34,283 nt of DNA from CAZXEU01 sp964639665 (GCA_964639665.1 CAZXEU010000172.1:1-34283), one strand, 5' to 3'. Counted from the first letter of the stretch, positions 7,336 through 16,505 are shown. A program made the numbers and translations. Notes: generated by a model not told the origin, from the sequence alone.

Positions 7336-9228
7336 ATGCGGCATCACCAGAGGAGAGACGGTACGCAGCGCGAGAAGATTCCCGTTACCATTTTCGTGGA
7401 TCCTGTGCGGACCTGTCACAGGGTTGCCATGCACGTGGTGGCAATTATCCAGGCTCGCCAGGAGAAAGGGCAGCGCACGGTACTTGCCCTGTCCACCGGG
7501 TCGACATGCATAGGTGTATACCGCGAGCTGGTGCGGCTTCATCGGGAAGAGGCTGTGGATTTCTCGACGGTAGAGGCCTATTCTCTTGGCGAATACTATC
7601 CCATGCCGCCGGAAGGGCTGCAGAGCTGTCGACGGTACTTGCGCGAGAAGTTCCTGGATCAGGTTAACATTCCCGATAATCAAGTCCACTTCCTGGACGG
7701 CAGCCTTGGGCCAACGCACGTGGACTCCCACTGTGCTGCGTATGAGGGGGCCATCAGGCAGTCCGGTGGCATTGACCTTGCGCTGCTGAGCATCGGCAGG
7801 AGCGGGCAGATTGCCTTCAGCGAGCCCGGCGCGAGTGCCCATGTGCGGACACGCCTGGTTACCCTGGACGGCATGCTTCGCAAGACCGTGGCCAGCGCAT
7901 TCTACGGCGAGGAGAACGTGCCGCTGGAGGCGCTGACGGTGGGCGTCCGGACCATTCTGGAGGCCAAGGAAATCCTGTTTATTGCCACCGGAGAGCACAA
8001 GTCCAATATCGTTCGGCGCGTCGTGGAAGGATCTCGCGACAACGACGTGGTTGCGAGCCATGTACAGGCGCATCCCAATGCCGCTCTGTACGCCGATGCG
8101 GCAGCGGCTTCGGAGCTTACCCGTGAAAGGACGCCCTGGCTTGTCGTTCGCGATCTCAAGTGGGACTTGCATCTGGCGAGGCGGGCGGTCATCTGGCTGT
8201 CCGCTGCGGTGGACAAGGCCTTGCTCCGACTGGAGGCGGCAGACTTTCACGCCAATCGGCTCCACGGTCTGCTGCACGCTTACCCGGATATTGAGGCGCT
8301 GTGTCTGCGGGTGTTCGAAGACCTGCGAAAATCGATTCTGTACCTTGATAGCCTGCCGCGAAAGGAGCGTGTCATACTTTTCAGTCCGCATCCGGACGAT
8401 GATGTGATCTCCATGGGCGGCATGCTGGACAAGCTTGTACGCAACGGCAACGAAGTGACCGTAGCGTACATGACCAATGGGTCCGTAGCTGTATTCGATG
8501 CGGACTTGCGCCGCTACCTCGCATTTGTCGAGATGAGCCTAGCGGAACTCGGGATGACAGCGGAGGCCGAAGAGGCTTTCCACGCGCGCAGGCAGCAAAT
8601 CCTGGAGTCCTTTAGCCAAAAGCAGCCCGGTGAGGTGGACCTGGCCGTGGCCCAGAAACTGAAGGCCAGCATAAGATGCGCGGAGGCCATTTCCGGCATC
8701 GAGGTGATGGGATTGTCAAAGGAGCACGCGAGGTTCCTGGATCTTCCCTTTTACCGGACGGGAAGCCCCAAGAAGGAACCGGTTGGGGAGGCCGATGTCC
8801 AGATCATTTACGAGCTGCTCCGCCAGCAGTCTCCCCATCATATGTTTGTAGCCGGCGACCTGTCAGATCCCCACGGCACGCACAGGCTGTGTTACGACGC
8901 CATTGCACGCGCCCTTACTCGCTATAACAGGCTCAAGGATCACGCACTGCCCAAGGTGTGGCTCTACAGGGGCGCATGGCAGGAGTGGGAGATTCACCAG
9001 GCCAGCGTCTTCGTACCCATGTCAAAGGCAGACATGGCACGCAAGATTGAAGCCATTTTCAAGCACGAGAGCCAAAAGGACCGCGCCATGTTCCCAGGTG
9101 CCCACGACGAACGTGAGTTCTGGGAGCGGGCCCGGGACCGCAATACGGGAACGGCGGATCGGCTCAATCGGCTGGGGCTGCCTGAATTCTTCGCAGCAGA
9201 GGCCTTCGTAACGACCTACTCGATCTAG
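7336..9228 (+). CDS. NagB-like domain fused to PIG-L (LmbE) deacetylase
   Basis: This is a 630-residue two-domain protein. Residues about 14–270 resemble glucosamine-6-phosphate deaminase (IPVTIFVDP, LSTGSTCIGVYRELVRLH). Residues about 345–560 form a PIG-L/LmbE zinc deacetylase with the HPDD motif (His352, Asp354, Asp355) and the later ligand segment GDLSDPHGTHR. This fusion is common in Bacteroidota and usually annotated nagB. Here the NagB half is altered at catalytic positions: the usual DEY motif reads GEY (Gly85 for E. coli Asp72), and the GxDGHIAFNEP loop reads GRSGQIAFSEP (Ser156 for Asp141, Gln158 for His143); Glu163 is kept. Ser/Thr at the second site is, as I recall, normal in the fusion family; the other two changes are not. 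The deacetylase half looks active. The ATG at 7336 is the first after a stop and has no Shine-Dalgarno. Confidence 0.88.
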   Translation: MRHHQRRDGTQREKIPVTIFVDPVRTCHRVAMHVVAIIQARQEKGQRTVLALSTGSTCIGVYRELVRLHREEAVDFSTVEAYSLGEYYPMPPEGLQSCRRYLREKFLDQVNIPDNQVHFLDGSLGPTHVDSHCAAYEGAIRQSGGIDLALLSIGRSGQIAFSEPGASAHVRTRLVTLDGMLRKTVASAFYGEENVPLEALTVGVRTILEAKEILFIATGEHKSNIVRRVVEGSRDNDVVASHVQAHPNAALYADAAAASELTRERTPWLVVRDLKWDLHLARRAVIWLSAAVDKALLRLEAADFHANRLHGLLHAYPDIEALCLRVFEDLRKSILYLDSLPRKERVILFSPHPDDDVISMGGMLDKLVRNGNEVTVAYMTNGSVAVFDADLRRYLAFVEMSLAELGMTAEAEEAFHARRQQILESFSQKQPGEVDLAVAQKLKASIRCAEAISGIEVMGLSKEHARFLDLPFYRTGSPKKEPVGEADVQIIYELLRQQSPHHMFVAGDLSDPHGTHRLCYDAIARALTRYNRLKDHALPKVWLYRGAWQEWEIHQASVFVPMSKADMARKIEAIFKHESQKDRAMFPGAHDEREFWERARDRNTGTADRLNRLGLPEFFAAEAFVTTYSI

Positions 9229-9234
9229 CAGCCG

Positions 9235-9699
9235 TTATATGTGGCAGTGGGCTAGACCGCGCTTTTCCAGGTACCGCTGGTGGTATTCCTCAGCGCGGTA
9301 AAACGGCATGGCAGGCACGATCTGTGTTACGATGGGCCGGACAAAATTCCCGCTCCATCGCTTCCTTGAAGCCCTGGCTGCCCGCTCCTGTTCGGTGCTG
9401 TGCGTAAAGATTACCGAGCGGTACTGCGAACCGATATCCGGTCCCTGACGATTGAGGGTTGTCGGATTGTGGTTTTGCCAGAATACATCCAGCAGCGAGT
9501 CGTAGGAGACTTCTTCCGGATCGAATTGCAGTTGCACCACTTCCGCGTGGCCGGTTTCCGTCGCGCACACGTCGCGATAGGACGGATTCGGCACTGCGCC
9601 GCCCATGAATCCCACTGCAGCGTCCACGACGCCCGGAATTCGCCTTAACGTGGCTTCTACTCCCCAGAAGCACCCTGCACCGAATGTTGCCGTTTCCAT
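9235..9699 (-). CDS. msrA: Peptide methionine-S-sulfoxide reductase MsrA
   Basis: The protein has 154 residues when started at the ATG at 9699, so that it opens METATFGAGCFWGVEA as MsrA usually does; the frame also extends to 9741 but the added 14 residues look non-native. GCFWG carries the catalytic cysteine. YRDVCATETGHAEVVQ, the segment FWQNHNPTTLNRQGPDIGSQYRS, and AEEYHQRYLEKRG are family signatures. MsrA reduces methionine-S-sulfoxide in oxidised proteins, using thioredoxin to recycle. A C-terminal cysteine (AHCHI) could serve as resolving residue. The gene ends tail to tail with the NagB fusion, with only 6 bases between stop codons, and is divergent from the DUF1080 gene. A GGAG lies very close to the start. 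Confidence 0.96.
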   Translation of the reverse strand: METATFGAGCFWGVEATLRRIPGVVDAAVGFMGGAVPNPSYRDVCATETGHAEVVQLQFDPEEVSYDSLLDVFWQNHNPTTLNRQGPDIGSQYRSVIFTHSTEQERAARASRKRWSGNFVRPIVTQIVPAMPFYRAEEYHQRYLEKRGLAHCHI

Positions 9700-9841
9700 T
9701 CTCCAGGCCGATTGGTGAGGATGGATTCTACGGGCAGACAAGCAAGCAGGATTCGCTAGGCCCGCACCGCTGCCACTAAATCTGCTTCCAATTCTCTAAC
9801 TTATTGTTCCGTTTCGAACAGCAACCAACAAGCATTCCGCC

Positions 9842-10615
9842 ATGAGACTAACTCGCTTTTCCGTCGCTGCCTCTTTTCTCCTACCATTGGGAGTATTGTC
9901 TGCCCAGGGCCAGGTCGGAGTCGGGGCTGAGGCTCCTGAGGGCGCCCTGGTACTTTTTGACGGTACGCGCGCCTCACTGGATGAAAACTGGACGTACTGG
10001 GAGGGGCCGCGTTTCGCGGCGGAGCTCCCCATCAAGTGGCAGATCGTGGACGATCCTGTGGACGAAGGCACAGTTGTAAGCAGCAAGGACCCTGCTGCGG
10101 CTGGCGGGCTCTACGGCGCAGCGGACATTGTGACGCAGCATAAATTCCGGGATTTCCGAGCGCATGTGGAGTTTCTGGTGACGGAGGAGGGGGGCAACAG
10201 CGGCATGTATCTCCAGAACCGGTACGAAATCCAGGTGCTGGACGGTGATTCAACCGTCCACGGCATGGCCGCCGTTATCAATGAGGCTGCATCGGCCTAC
10301 CACCCGTACAACGGGACAGGCAACTGGAATGCCTACGATGCCATCTTCCGTGCAGCCAGATTCGACGAAGAAGGCAATCGCACCGAGAAGGCACACGTTA
10401 CACTGTACTTTAACGGCGTTAAGGTGCATGCGAACCAGCCTATCAACAAAGTCTGGGGCGGCCCGAATTCCGGGCTGGACGGAGGCAACGATGGTGGTCT
10501 GGGGATCACCGACACGCCGGGAGGGCTCAAGCTGCAGGCGGAAGGCCACGACGTGCGCTATCGCAATATCTGGATCCAGGAACTTGACCTTGCAACTCCC
10601 GATACGGATTTTTAG
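9842..10615 (+). CDS. Secreted DUF1080 / 3-keto-disaccharide hydrolase-like protein
   Basis: The protein has 257 residues with a Sec signal peptide (about residues 1–24, ending near SAQGQ). The mature part is a single concanavalin-like jelly-roll domain of the DUF1080 (PF06439) type. Landmarks are LFDGTRASLDENWTYW, FRDFRAHVEFLVTEEGGNSGMYLQNRYEIQVLD, and near the end GGLKLQAEGHDVRYRNIWI. Members of this family cleave 3-keto-glycosides formed by Gfo/Idh-type dehydrogenases or serve as sugar-binding domains. Two Tat Gfo/Idh proteins lie elsewhere in the window (25747–27027, 28038–29462), a possible functional link. It is divergent from msrA, and an IorA/IorB-like pair follows after 42 bases, so it may head that operon. 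A 10-bp palindrome TGGGATCCCA sits at 10618–10627 just after its stop. Confidence 0.85.
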   Translation: MRLTRFSVAASFLLPLGVLSAQGQVGVGAEAPEGALVLFDGTRASLDENWTYWEGPRFAAELPIKWQIVDDPVDEGTVVSSKDPAAAGGLYGAADIVTQHKFRDFRAHVEFLVTEEGGNSGMYLQNRYEIQVLDGDSTVHGMAAVINEAASAYHPYNGTGNWNAYDAIFRAARFDEEGNRTEKAHVTLYFNGVKVHANQPINKVWGGPNSGLDGGNDGGLGITDTPGGLKLQAEGHDVRYRNIWIQELDLATPDTDF

Positions 10616-10657
10616 TGTGGGATCCCATCAACACCAAGCGAACACTCAGGTACGGCC

Positions 10658-11116
10658 ATGGCTCTCTTTAACTTGCATGTCAATGGTGCCCAGCACGAGG
10701 TGGATGTAGCGCCGGATACGCCGGTCCTTTGGGTACTCCGCGATCACCTGGGTCTGGTGGGCGCCAAGTACGGATGCGGCATCGCGCAATGCGGCGCATG
10801 TACCGTGCATCTCAATGGCAGCGCCGTCCGATCCTGCTCCCTGCCGGTTTCAAGCGTCGGAAATAGTGAAATCACAACGATCGAGGGGCTAAGTGAAAAC
10901 GGCGACCATCCTGTTCAGCAGGCATGGCTGGAGCACGATGTTCCGCAGTGCGGCTACTGCCAGGCAGGCCAGATCATGAGTGCGGCAGCCCTTCTGCGGC
11001 AGCGCCGAAATGTCACGGACGAGGACATCGACAGTGCGATGAGTGGCAACATTTGCCGCTGCGGGACCTATCTCCGTATCCGCGCCGCCATCAAGACCGC
11101 AGCCAACAGCCGCTGA
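10658..11116 (+). CDS. [2Fe-2S] small subunit of a molybdenum hydroxylase (IorA-like)
   Basis: The protein has 152 residues with two iron-sulfur domains in the usual order. The plant-ferredoxin type comes first (YGCGIAQCGACTVHLNG plus a further Cys at VRSCSLP). The all-helical [2Fe-2S] domain follows (QCGYCQAGQIM and NICRCGTYLRI). This is the electron-transfer subunit of xanthine oxidase-family enzymes of the isoquinoline 1-oxidoreductase/aldehyde dehydrogenase type. It has no signal peptide and would be exported in complex with the Tat-tagged large subunit encoded next. The start is gccATG at 10658 with no strong Shine-Dalgarno; the next gene starts 26 bases after its stop. No FAD subunit is present, as is normal for the two-subunit Ior type. 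Confidence 0.95.
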   Translation: MALFNLHVNGAQHEVDVAPDTPVLWVLRDHLGLVGAKYGCGIAQCGACTVHLNGSAVRSCSLPVSSVGNSEITTIEGLSENGDHPVQQAWLEHDVPQCGYCQAGQIMSAAALLRQRRNVTDEDIDSAMSGNICRCGTYLRIRAAIKTAANSR

Positions 11117-11142
11117 TCCTGTAAACGCAACCGCAAGAAACC

Positions 11143-13350
11143 GTGTCCAAGACCAAGTACAACAGGCGTTCCTTTCTTAAGGCTTCCGCGGTGGCAGGCG
11201 GAGGCTTCATGCTCGGCTTCAACTGGCTGACCGCGTGCAAACCTGCCGTAATTCCGGCGGCTCTCAAGGAGATGCCGGATGCGTGGTACGGGCTCAATGC
11301 CTTTCTCAAGATCGGCGAGAACGGGCTTGTTACCATCATGTCACCCAATCCGGAGATTGGGCAGAATGTCAAGACTTCCATGCCCATGATCGTGGCGGAG
11401 GAACTGGACGTTGACTGGAACGATGTCGTGGTCGAACAGGCAGGGCTGAATACGGACAGTTTTGAGCGCCAGGTGGCAGGGGGCAGCCAGTCCATTCGCC
11501 GGGGATGGAATTCCCTACGCATGGCCGGCGCCACCGCACGGCGCATGCTGCTTGAAGCGGCGTCCAATCGCCTGCAGGTACCAGCGGCGGAGCTGACCAC
11601 CTCCATGGGCATCATCCGGCACGAGCACTCTGGGCAGACCCTGGGATACGGAGAAGTGGCTGCGGATGCAGCACTGCTGGAGGTTCCGGACAACGTGCAA
11701 CTCAAGGATCCCGCCGACTTTACCATCATAGGCACTTCCAGACGGAATGTGGATGGACCGGATATCGTGCAGGGCAAGCCGCTATTCGGCCTGGATGTCC
11801 AGCGTGATGGAATGCTGATCGCCATGATCGAGCATGCGCCCGCATTCGGCATGAAACTCAAGTCCATGGACGCCGAAGCGGCTAGGGCCATGCCGGGTAT
11901 CGTGGACGTATTCACGCTGGATGCCGCGCTTGAAGACGCCAACAGGTTTGACAGCAATGCCTTTACGGACAAGGTCGTGGTGACGGGGCGCACTACCTGG
12001 GAAGTCATGAAGGCCAAAGAGGCGTTGGTTCTCGAATGGGAGCAGGACACGCCGGCCGAGAGCAGCGAGGGCCATGCAGCATCGATGGCGGCGATGCTTG
12101 ATGGCACGGACGTCGACGCGGCGCGAGAGGACGGAGATCCAGAGCGGGCTTTCCGCGAGGCCAGCGAGGTAATAGACCGCACCTATACGACGCCGATATG
12201 GCCTCACAATACGCTTGAGCCGATGAATTTCTTTGCCGACGTCAAGGACGGCCAGGCGTATCTACTGGGGCCGGTGCAGACGCCGGCATCCCTCAGGAAC
12301 TCGGCAGCCGGGGCGCTGGGCTTGCCAGTGGAGAACGTGCAGGTTGACATGACCCGGATGGGAGGCGGCTTCGGGCGCCGGCTTTACGGCCATTTTGGCG
12401 TAGAGGCGGCCCTGATCTCGAAGGCTGCCGGCGCGCCGGTAAAGCTGGTCTACACGCGCGAGGACGACATGACGCAGGGAACGTATCGTCCGACCTACCG
12501 GGTGCGCTACCGGGCGGCGCGCAACGAGAACGGCGATCTGACCGGATTTCACGTTCGGGGCGTGGGTCTAAATGACCAGCCCGTATTCGCGAATCGTTTT
12601 CCGGCGGGCGCGGTCGAGAATTATCTCGCGGAGAACCTGAGACTCCAATCCAATATCTCGGTTGGCGCCTTTCGGGCTCCCCGGTCGAATTTTATTGCTG
12701 GTGCAGAGCAGGCGTTTCTGGATGAGGTCGCAGAGGCTGCAGGGAAGGATCCGATAGCGTTCCGACTGGAATTATTCGAAAGGGCGAAGATGGACCCGGT
12801 CGGCGATGAGCACGACTACGATGCGGAGCGCTTTGCCGGCGTGCTCGCCCTGGTGCGAGACATGTCCGGGTGGGGTGAGCCGCTGCCCGGCGTTTATCGC
12901 GGAGTCAGCGCATACTACTGCCACAATTCCTATGTGGCAACCGTCATGGACCTCGTGCTGGAGAACGGCCAGCCCATGGTGCAGAAGGTCTGGGCAGCTG
13001 TGGACTGTGGAATCGTTGTCAATCCGGATGCGGCCCGCAACGAGGTTGAAGGCGGCATTATAGACGGTATGGGACATGCCCTTTATGGCCATTTGACCTT
13101 GACGAATGGGCGGCCTGACCAGGACAACTTCGATTCGTACCGGCTGATTCGCATCAATGAGGCGCCAAAGGAAATCGAAGTCTCGTTTGTGGACAACGGC
13201 ATAGATCCGACTGGTCTCGGGGAGCCGGGCTTTCCGCCGGCGGTTTCGGCTCTCGCCAACGCCTTGTCTGCCGCTACCGGCCAGCGTCTTTATGACCAGC
13301 CCTTCATCCGGGCGCTGGACGCATTCGACGTGCAGGAGCCAACGGGCTGA
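11143..13350 (+). CDS. Molybdopterin-binding large subunit, xanthine dehydrogenase family (IorB-like)
   Basis: The protein has 735 residues and a GTG start at 11143, preceded by aaacc. The N-terminus KYNRRSFLKASAVAGGGFMLGF is a Tat signal, so the enzyme is predicted to be folded with cofactor and exported. Moco-binding landmarks include VAGGSQSIRRGW, the segment around MGGGFGRRLYGHFGVEAAL, GAFRAPRSNF, and GLGEPGFPPAVSALANA with the expected catalytic Glu. Length and motif order match IorB-type subunits, which hydroxylate aldehydes or N-heterocycles and pass electrons through the [2Fe-2S] subunit. The true substrate cannot be read from the sequence. No cytochrome acceptor or maturation factor (XdhC-like) is adjacent; downstream lies the decayed Fic gene. 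Confidence 0.93.
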   Translation: MSKTKYNRRSFLKASAVAGGGFMLGFNWLTACKPAVIPAALKEMPDAWYGLNAFLKIGENGLVTIMSPNPEIGQNVKTSMPMIVAEELDVDWNDVVVEQAGLNTDSFERQVAGGSQSIRRGWNSLRMAGATARRMLLEAASNRLQVPAAELTTSMGIIRHEHSGQTLGYGEVAADAALLEVPDNVQLKDPADFTIIGTSRRNVDGPDIVQGKPLFGLDVQRDGMLIAMIEHAPAFGMKLKSMDAEAARAMPGIVDVFTLDAALEDANRFDSNAFTDKVVVTGRTTWEVMKAKEALVLEWEQDTPAESSEGHAASMAAMLDGTDVDAAREDGDPERAFREASEVIDRTYTTPIWPHNTLEPMNFFADVKDGQAYLLGPVQTPASLRNSAAGALGLPVENVQVDMTRMGGGFGRRLYGHFGVEAALISKAAGAPVKLVYTREDDMTQGTYRPTYRVRYRAARNENGDLTGFHVRGVGLNDQPVFANRFPAGAVENYLAENLRLQSNISVGAFRAPRSNFIAGAEQAFLDEVAEAAGKDPIAFRLELFERAKMDPVGDEHDYDAERFAGVLALVRDMSGWGEPLPGVYRGVSAYYCHNSYVATVMDLVLENGQPMVQKVWAAVDCGIVVNPDAARNEVEGGIIDGMGHALYGHLTLTNGRPDQDNFDSYRLIRINEAPKEIEVSFVDNGIDPTGLGEPGFPPAVSALANALSAATGQRLYDQPFIRALDAFDVQEPTG

Positions 13351-13533
13351 ATTCGCTGACAGGCCGTTATGGGACCGCAGCCGCATCGCCTTTCCATCCA
13401 GAGGGGCATCCGCGTGGGCTGATTCGCGACTGCGGTGAAGTAAGGGTTAGGTATGCGCCTGGCAACTGCGCACGCGTTGCTGTGTACAGCTTTAGTGCCT
13501 GCACATTGAATTGTAGAGTTTGATCTGCACGGC

Positions 13534-14986
13534 GTGCCAGACGGGATAGTGGTCCACAATTGGACACCTATTAGAGACATTGGTCCGGCAGACATGGTTG
13601 CGAGCCGCCAGCTTGCCGCGCTTGCTTCGGTGTGGTCCGACCAGCGCGACCGGCTGACGGGCCAGAAGGCATACCGCGTATTCGAGGAGCGCCTCAAGCG
13701 TGAGTGGGCGATTGAAACGGGGCTCATCGAGCGCATCTATACGCTTGAGTGAGGCATTACCCGATTACTCATTGAGCACGGTTTGCACGCGGAGCTGGTA
13801 CAGCCCTGAAGACGTCATCGCAATGATTGCGGACCACAAAGATGGCTTGGATTCTGTAACTGCATTTGTCAAGGATGAGCGACCTCTGGCAACGAGCTTT
13901 ATCAAGGAGATGCACGCGCTGATGACTAGGAGCCAGCGCTATTGCGATGCAGAGGATCAATTCGGGAATAGGATACGGGCGCCGCTACGGCATGGGGATT
14001 ACAAGCGGTTGCCACATAATCCGAAGCGCAGTTAAGGTTCTATTCACGAGTATTGTCCACCCGAGCATATTGCCTCCGAAATGGATCGCCTGATTGCCAT
14101 GCACCGGGCCCATGACGATATCGCGCCCGAGGTGGAAGCAGCCTGGCTGCATCACCGTTTTGCCCAGATACACCCATTCCAGGATGGCAACGGAAGAGTT
14201 ACCCGTACTCTCGCTACGCAAATGTTTGTAAAGGCTGGCTGGCTTCCTTTGATCGTCGGGGACCGGGACAAACTTCGGTATATCGAAACCCTTGAGGAGG
14301 CCGACTCCGGGCAGCTGCAGCCTTTTGCAGACTTTTTCAGCAGTCAGCTGAAGCGCGAATTCGTGCGGGCGCTCAGTCTGGCAGAGGATGCCATCCGGGC
14401 ACGTCGCGTCACAGAGGCGATTGCATCTGCGCGCCAGAAGCTCCAGAAGCGTCGCGATGCGCCGATCGCAGAATGGGAAAGGGTCAAGACTGTTGCCGGT
14501 TCGTAGCAGGCATATGCGGTTGAACGCTTGAGGGAAGTTGCTTCAGAAATGCAGCAGGAGACGCGAGACGTGGTCGACAATGCTACCTACTTTGCAGATG
14601 GGGCACTGAATGGTGACGGACGGAGCCACTTCTACCGAAGGCAAATCATCCAGACGGCAGGGAGTCTGGAGTACTACGCGGACTTGCAGTCCTACCGCTC
14701 ATGGGCGCGCCTAGTGATTCGGGATGAAAACCAAACGGAGCTTCTGATTTCGTTCCATGGAAACGGACACGAGTTTCGGGGTGTCCTTGCGTGCTCGGCT
14801 AGCTGATTCCAGCGCGTGGAGACCGAGGAAGGAGAAAGGGAAATTGCCCCGGTTACACTTGCGTCGGACTGCGTTTTCCAGATTAACTACAAGGAGCCCG
14901 AAAAAGACGCACGGAGCAGGTTTGCGGGATGCCTTGAATACGCCACCCTAAGCGGCCTGACTCTATGGCAGGAGACCTCATTGTGA
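13534..14986 (+). pseudogene. Fic-family protein, multiply disrupted
   Basis: The remains of one Fic/DOC-type gene can be followed through 1.45 kb. The first piece (GTG at 13534) reads IRDIGPADMVASRQLAALASVW to IETGLIERIYTLE, then a TGA at 13750, then GITRLLIEHGLHAELVQ in the same frame. A frameshift near 13800–13810 moves to the next frame (SPEDVIAMIADHKDGLDSV, RPLATSFIKEMHAL). After a TAA at 14033 it continues IHEYCPPEHIASEMDRL and the intact motif HPFQDGNGRVTR. After a TAG at 14504 and a TGA at 14804 the same frame still reads protein-like (FHGNGHEFRGVLACSA, FQINYKEPEKDARSRFAG) to the stop at 14984. Active Fic proteins attach AMP or other groups to target proteins. All three stop codons occur, so recoding is unlikely. 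The central piece from an ATG at 14081 (141 residues) keeps the motif and might be made alone, but lacks the N-terminal part of the fold. Confidence 0.88.
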
Positions 14987-15347
14987 GATGGTTAGCCGTC
15001 AAACGCACATGCGAGCTTGCAATTTGCAGTGCCTTGTTTTAGCGCGGATGCCTTCCAAGATTGCGCGCCGAGACCCACCAGACAAGCTCCAAGCACCCAA
15101 CGGCTTTTCTCTCTGGCACAAGCATCTGCATTGCCTCCTTGTCGTTGTCGCGGGCAAGCTGAACATGCCCGGACGCTGTTAACGGTGCGTCACTGTGCGA
15201 CGACAATTGCTCCCCGAACGCGCAACGACGTATCTTTTGGCGGGATTCCCGCCCGAAGCTTGATCGTAGCTCGTATTTAGCCGTCCCATTTGCCAGGCGG
15301 GACGTCTTGAGTGCACCTTTTTCCACCCTGACACGCGACAGTAATTC
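14987..15347. other. Gene-free stretch after the Fic pseudogene
   Basis: 361 bases hold only short unconvincing frames on both strands. It includes the promoter region of the beta-propeller lipoprotein that starts at 15348. It may be further decayed sequence belonging to the same degrading locus; I see no terminator or repeat. Confidence 0.4.
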
Positions 15348-16505
15348 ATGGTCCGTACTGGCATTCAGCCGGGTCTCCGACGGCGGAGTATGCTCTATCC
15401 GGGCCTTTGCGCTGGCCTCATTTTCCTTGCCGCGTGCAGCAACCGAGACAGTGACTCAGTCGATAGCGATGGAGTACAAGCGATAAGACTTACGGAAGTC
15501 ATGCGCCTTGGCAGCGAGGCGCAGGATGATACGCTGGTCTTCGGGAGCATCCGGTCGATGGCCGTCAGCTCCGTGGGCAACCTTGTCGTTGGGGACTGGG
15601 ATGGTTCGAATGTCTACGTCTTTTCCTCCGATGGGACACTGGCAGGCCACCTGGGAGGAAAAGGGGAGGCCCCTGGAGAAGTTCAATGGCTGGGGCGCGT
15701 GACAGTCGGGCCAAGTGATTCGGTGTTCGTTTATGACTGGCAGCTAAGGCGTATATCCTGCTTTGATCCGGAGACTTTTCGCTTCGTGCGCAGCGTATCT
15801 GTCGGGGAAAACGAGGGCCAGACGCCCTATGATCTGATTGGCGCAACTACGGATGCGTTTGTTGTTCGATATTCGCCGGTTACTGACCTGAGCGCACGGC
15901 CTGATCCGGCGGAGGTGAGGACGGCTCCGGTGCTTCTGGTAAGCCGCGGCGGTGATCCCGTTGATTCCCTTACTGGGCTTCGACTTGCCAGTCCAATTTT
16001 CGCCCCGGACGGATCCAGGATCCTTTCGCGGCCTTTTTCGCGCAGTAGCAAGGCTGTCCTGGGTCCGGGCGGGATTCTATACTCCGGCTGGAATGAAACT
16101 GTCCATATAGAATTAACTTGGCCCGATGGGCAACCTGGCGGAGAAATATTCGTGCTCCACGATGCGCTGCCCGTTTCGCAGGAAGAAATGGAAGAGGTAC
16201 TGGAGGCACAGGATGCCGAGGGCCGCAGGCTGATAATGAACGCCGAACTTGCGACCACTTGGCCGGCCTACACCACGTTTGTCATCGATGATACCGGATT
16301 GGCGTGGGTGAAGATGTCCCATGAACAGGGTGCCACCCTGACGAATTGGTTGGTCATAGACTCAGCTACCGGCGTGGTGGGAGAAATGGAACAGCCGGTT
16401 GGTCTGACGCTGATGGCGATCAGGGCAGGCAGGGCCTACGGTGAGATAAGAGATCCCGTGACTGGGGCCCCACTCGTCGTTGGGTACGAGATAGAGAAAC
16501 TGTGA
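15348..16505 (+). CDS. 6-bladed beta-propeller lipoprotein
   Basis: The protein has 385 residues. The N-terminus has an arginine-rich n-region (LRRRSM), a hydrophobic core, and a lipobox FLAAC with Cys30, so it is probably anchored to a membrane. The body has NHL/6-bladed beta-propeller repeats: SIRSMAVSSVGNLVVGDWDGSNVYVFSSDGT, then HLGGKGEAPGEVQW (the typical 'G..G.GPGEF' element), then VTVGPSDSVFVYDWQLRRISCFDPETF. Such lipoproteins are common and mostly uncharacterised in Bacteroidota and Gemmatimonadota. An alternative start at 15390 (MLYPGLCAG) would also give a working signal peptide but its GGAG is too close. The gene stands alone on the plus strand and converges with the T9SS Asp-box gene over a 266-base gap. 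Confidence 0.75.
   Translation: MVRTGIQPGLRRRSMLYPGLCAGLIFLAACSNRDSDSVDSDGVQAIRLTEVMRLGSEAQDDTLVFGSIRSMAVSSVGNLVVGDWDGSNVYVFSSDGTLAGHLGGKGEAPGEVQWLGRVTVGPSDSVFVYDWQLRRISCFDPETFRFVRSVSVGENEGQTPYDLIGATTDAFVVRYSPVTDLSARPDPAEVRTAPVLLVSRGGDPVDSLTGLRLASPIFAPDGSRILSRPFSRSSKAVLGPGGILYSGWNETVHIELTWPDGQPGGEIFVLHDALPVSQEEMEEVLEAQDAEGRRLIMNAELATTWPAYTTFVIDDTGLAWVKMSHEQGATLTNWLVIDSATGVVGEMEQPVGLTLMAIRAGRAYGEIRDPVTGAPLVVGYEIEKL

Noticed and set aside
7162..8391. 409-residue minus-strand open frame
   Set aside because: It is antisense to the NagB fusion, has no family motif and a codon pattern expected of a shadow frame in GC-rich sequence.
13534..14986. Stop-codon readthrough or recoding of the Fic gene (for example TGA as an amino acid)
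   Set aside because: TGA, TAA and TAG all interrupt the frame and a frameshift is also present; other genes in the window use these stops normally.
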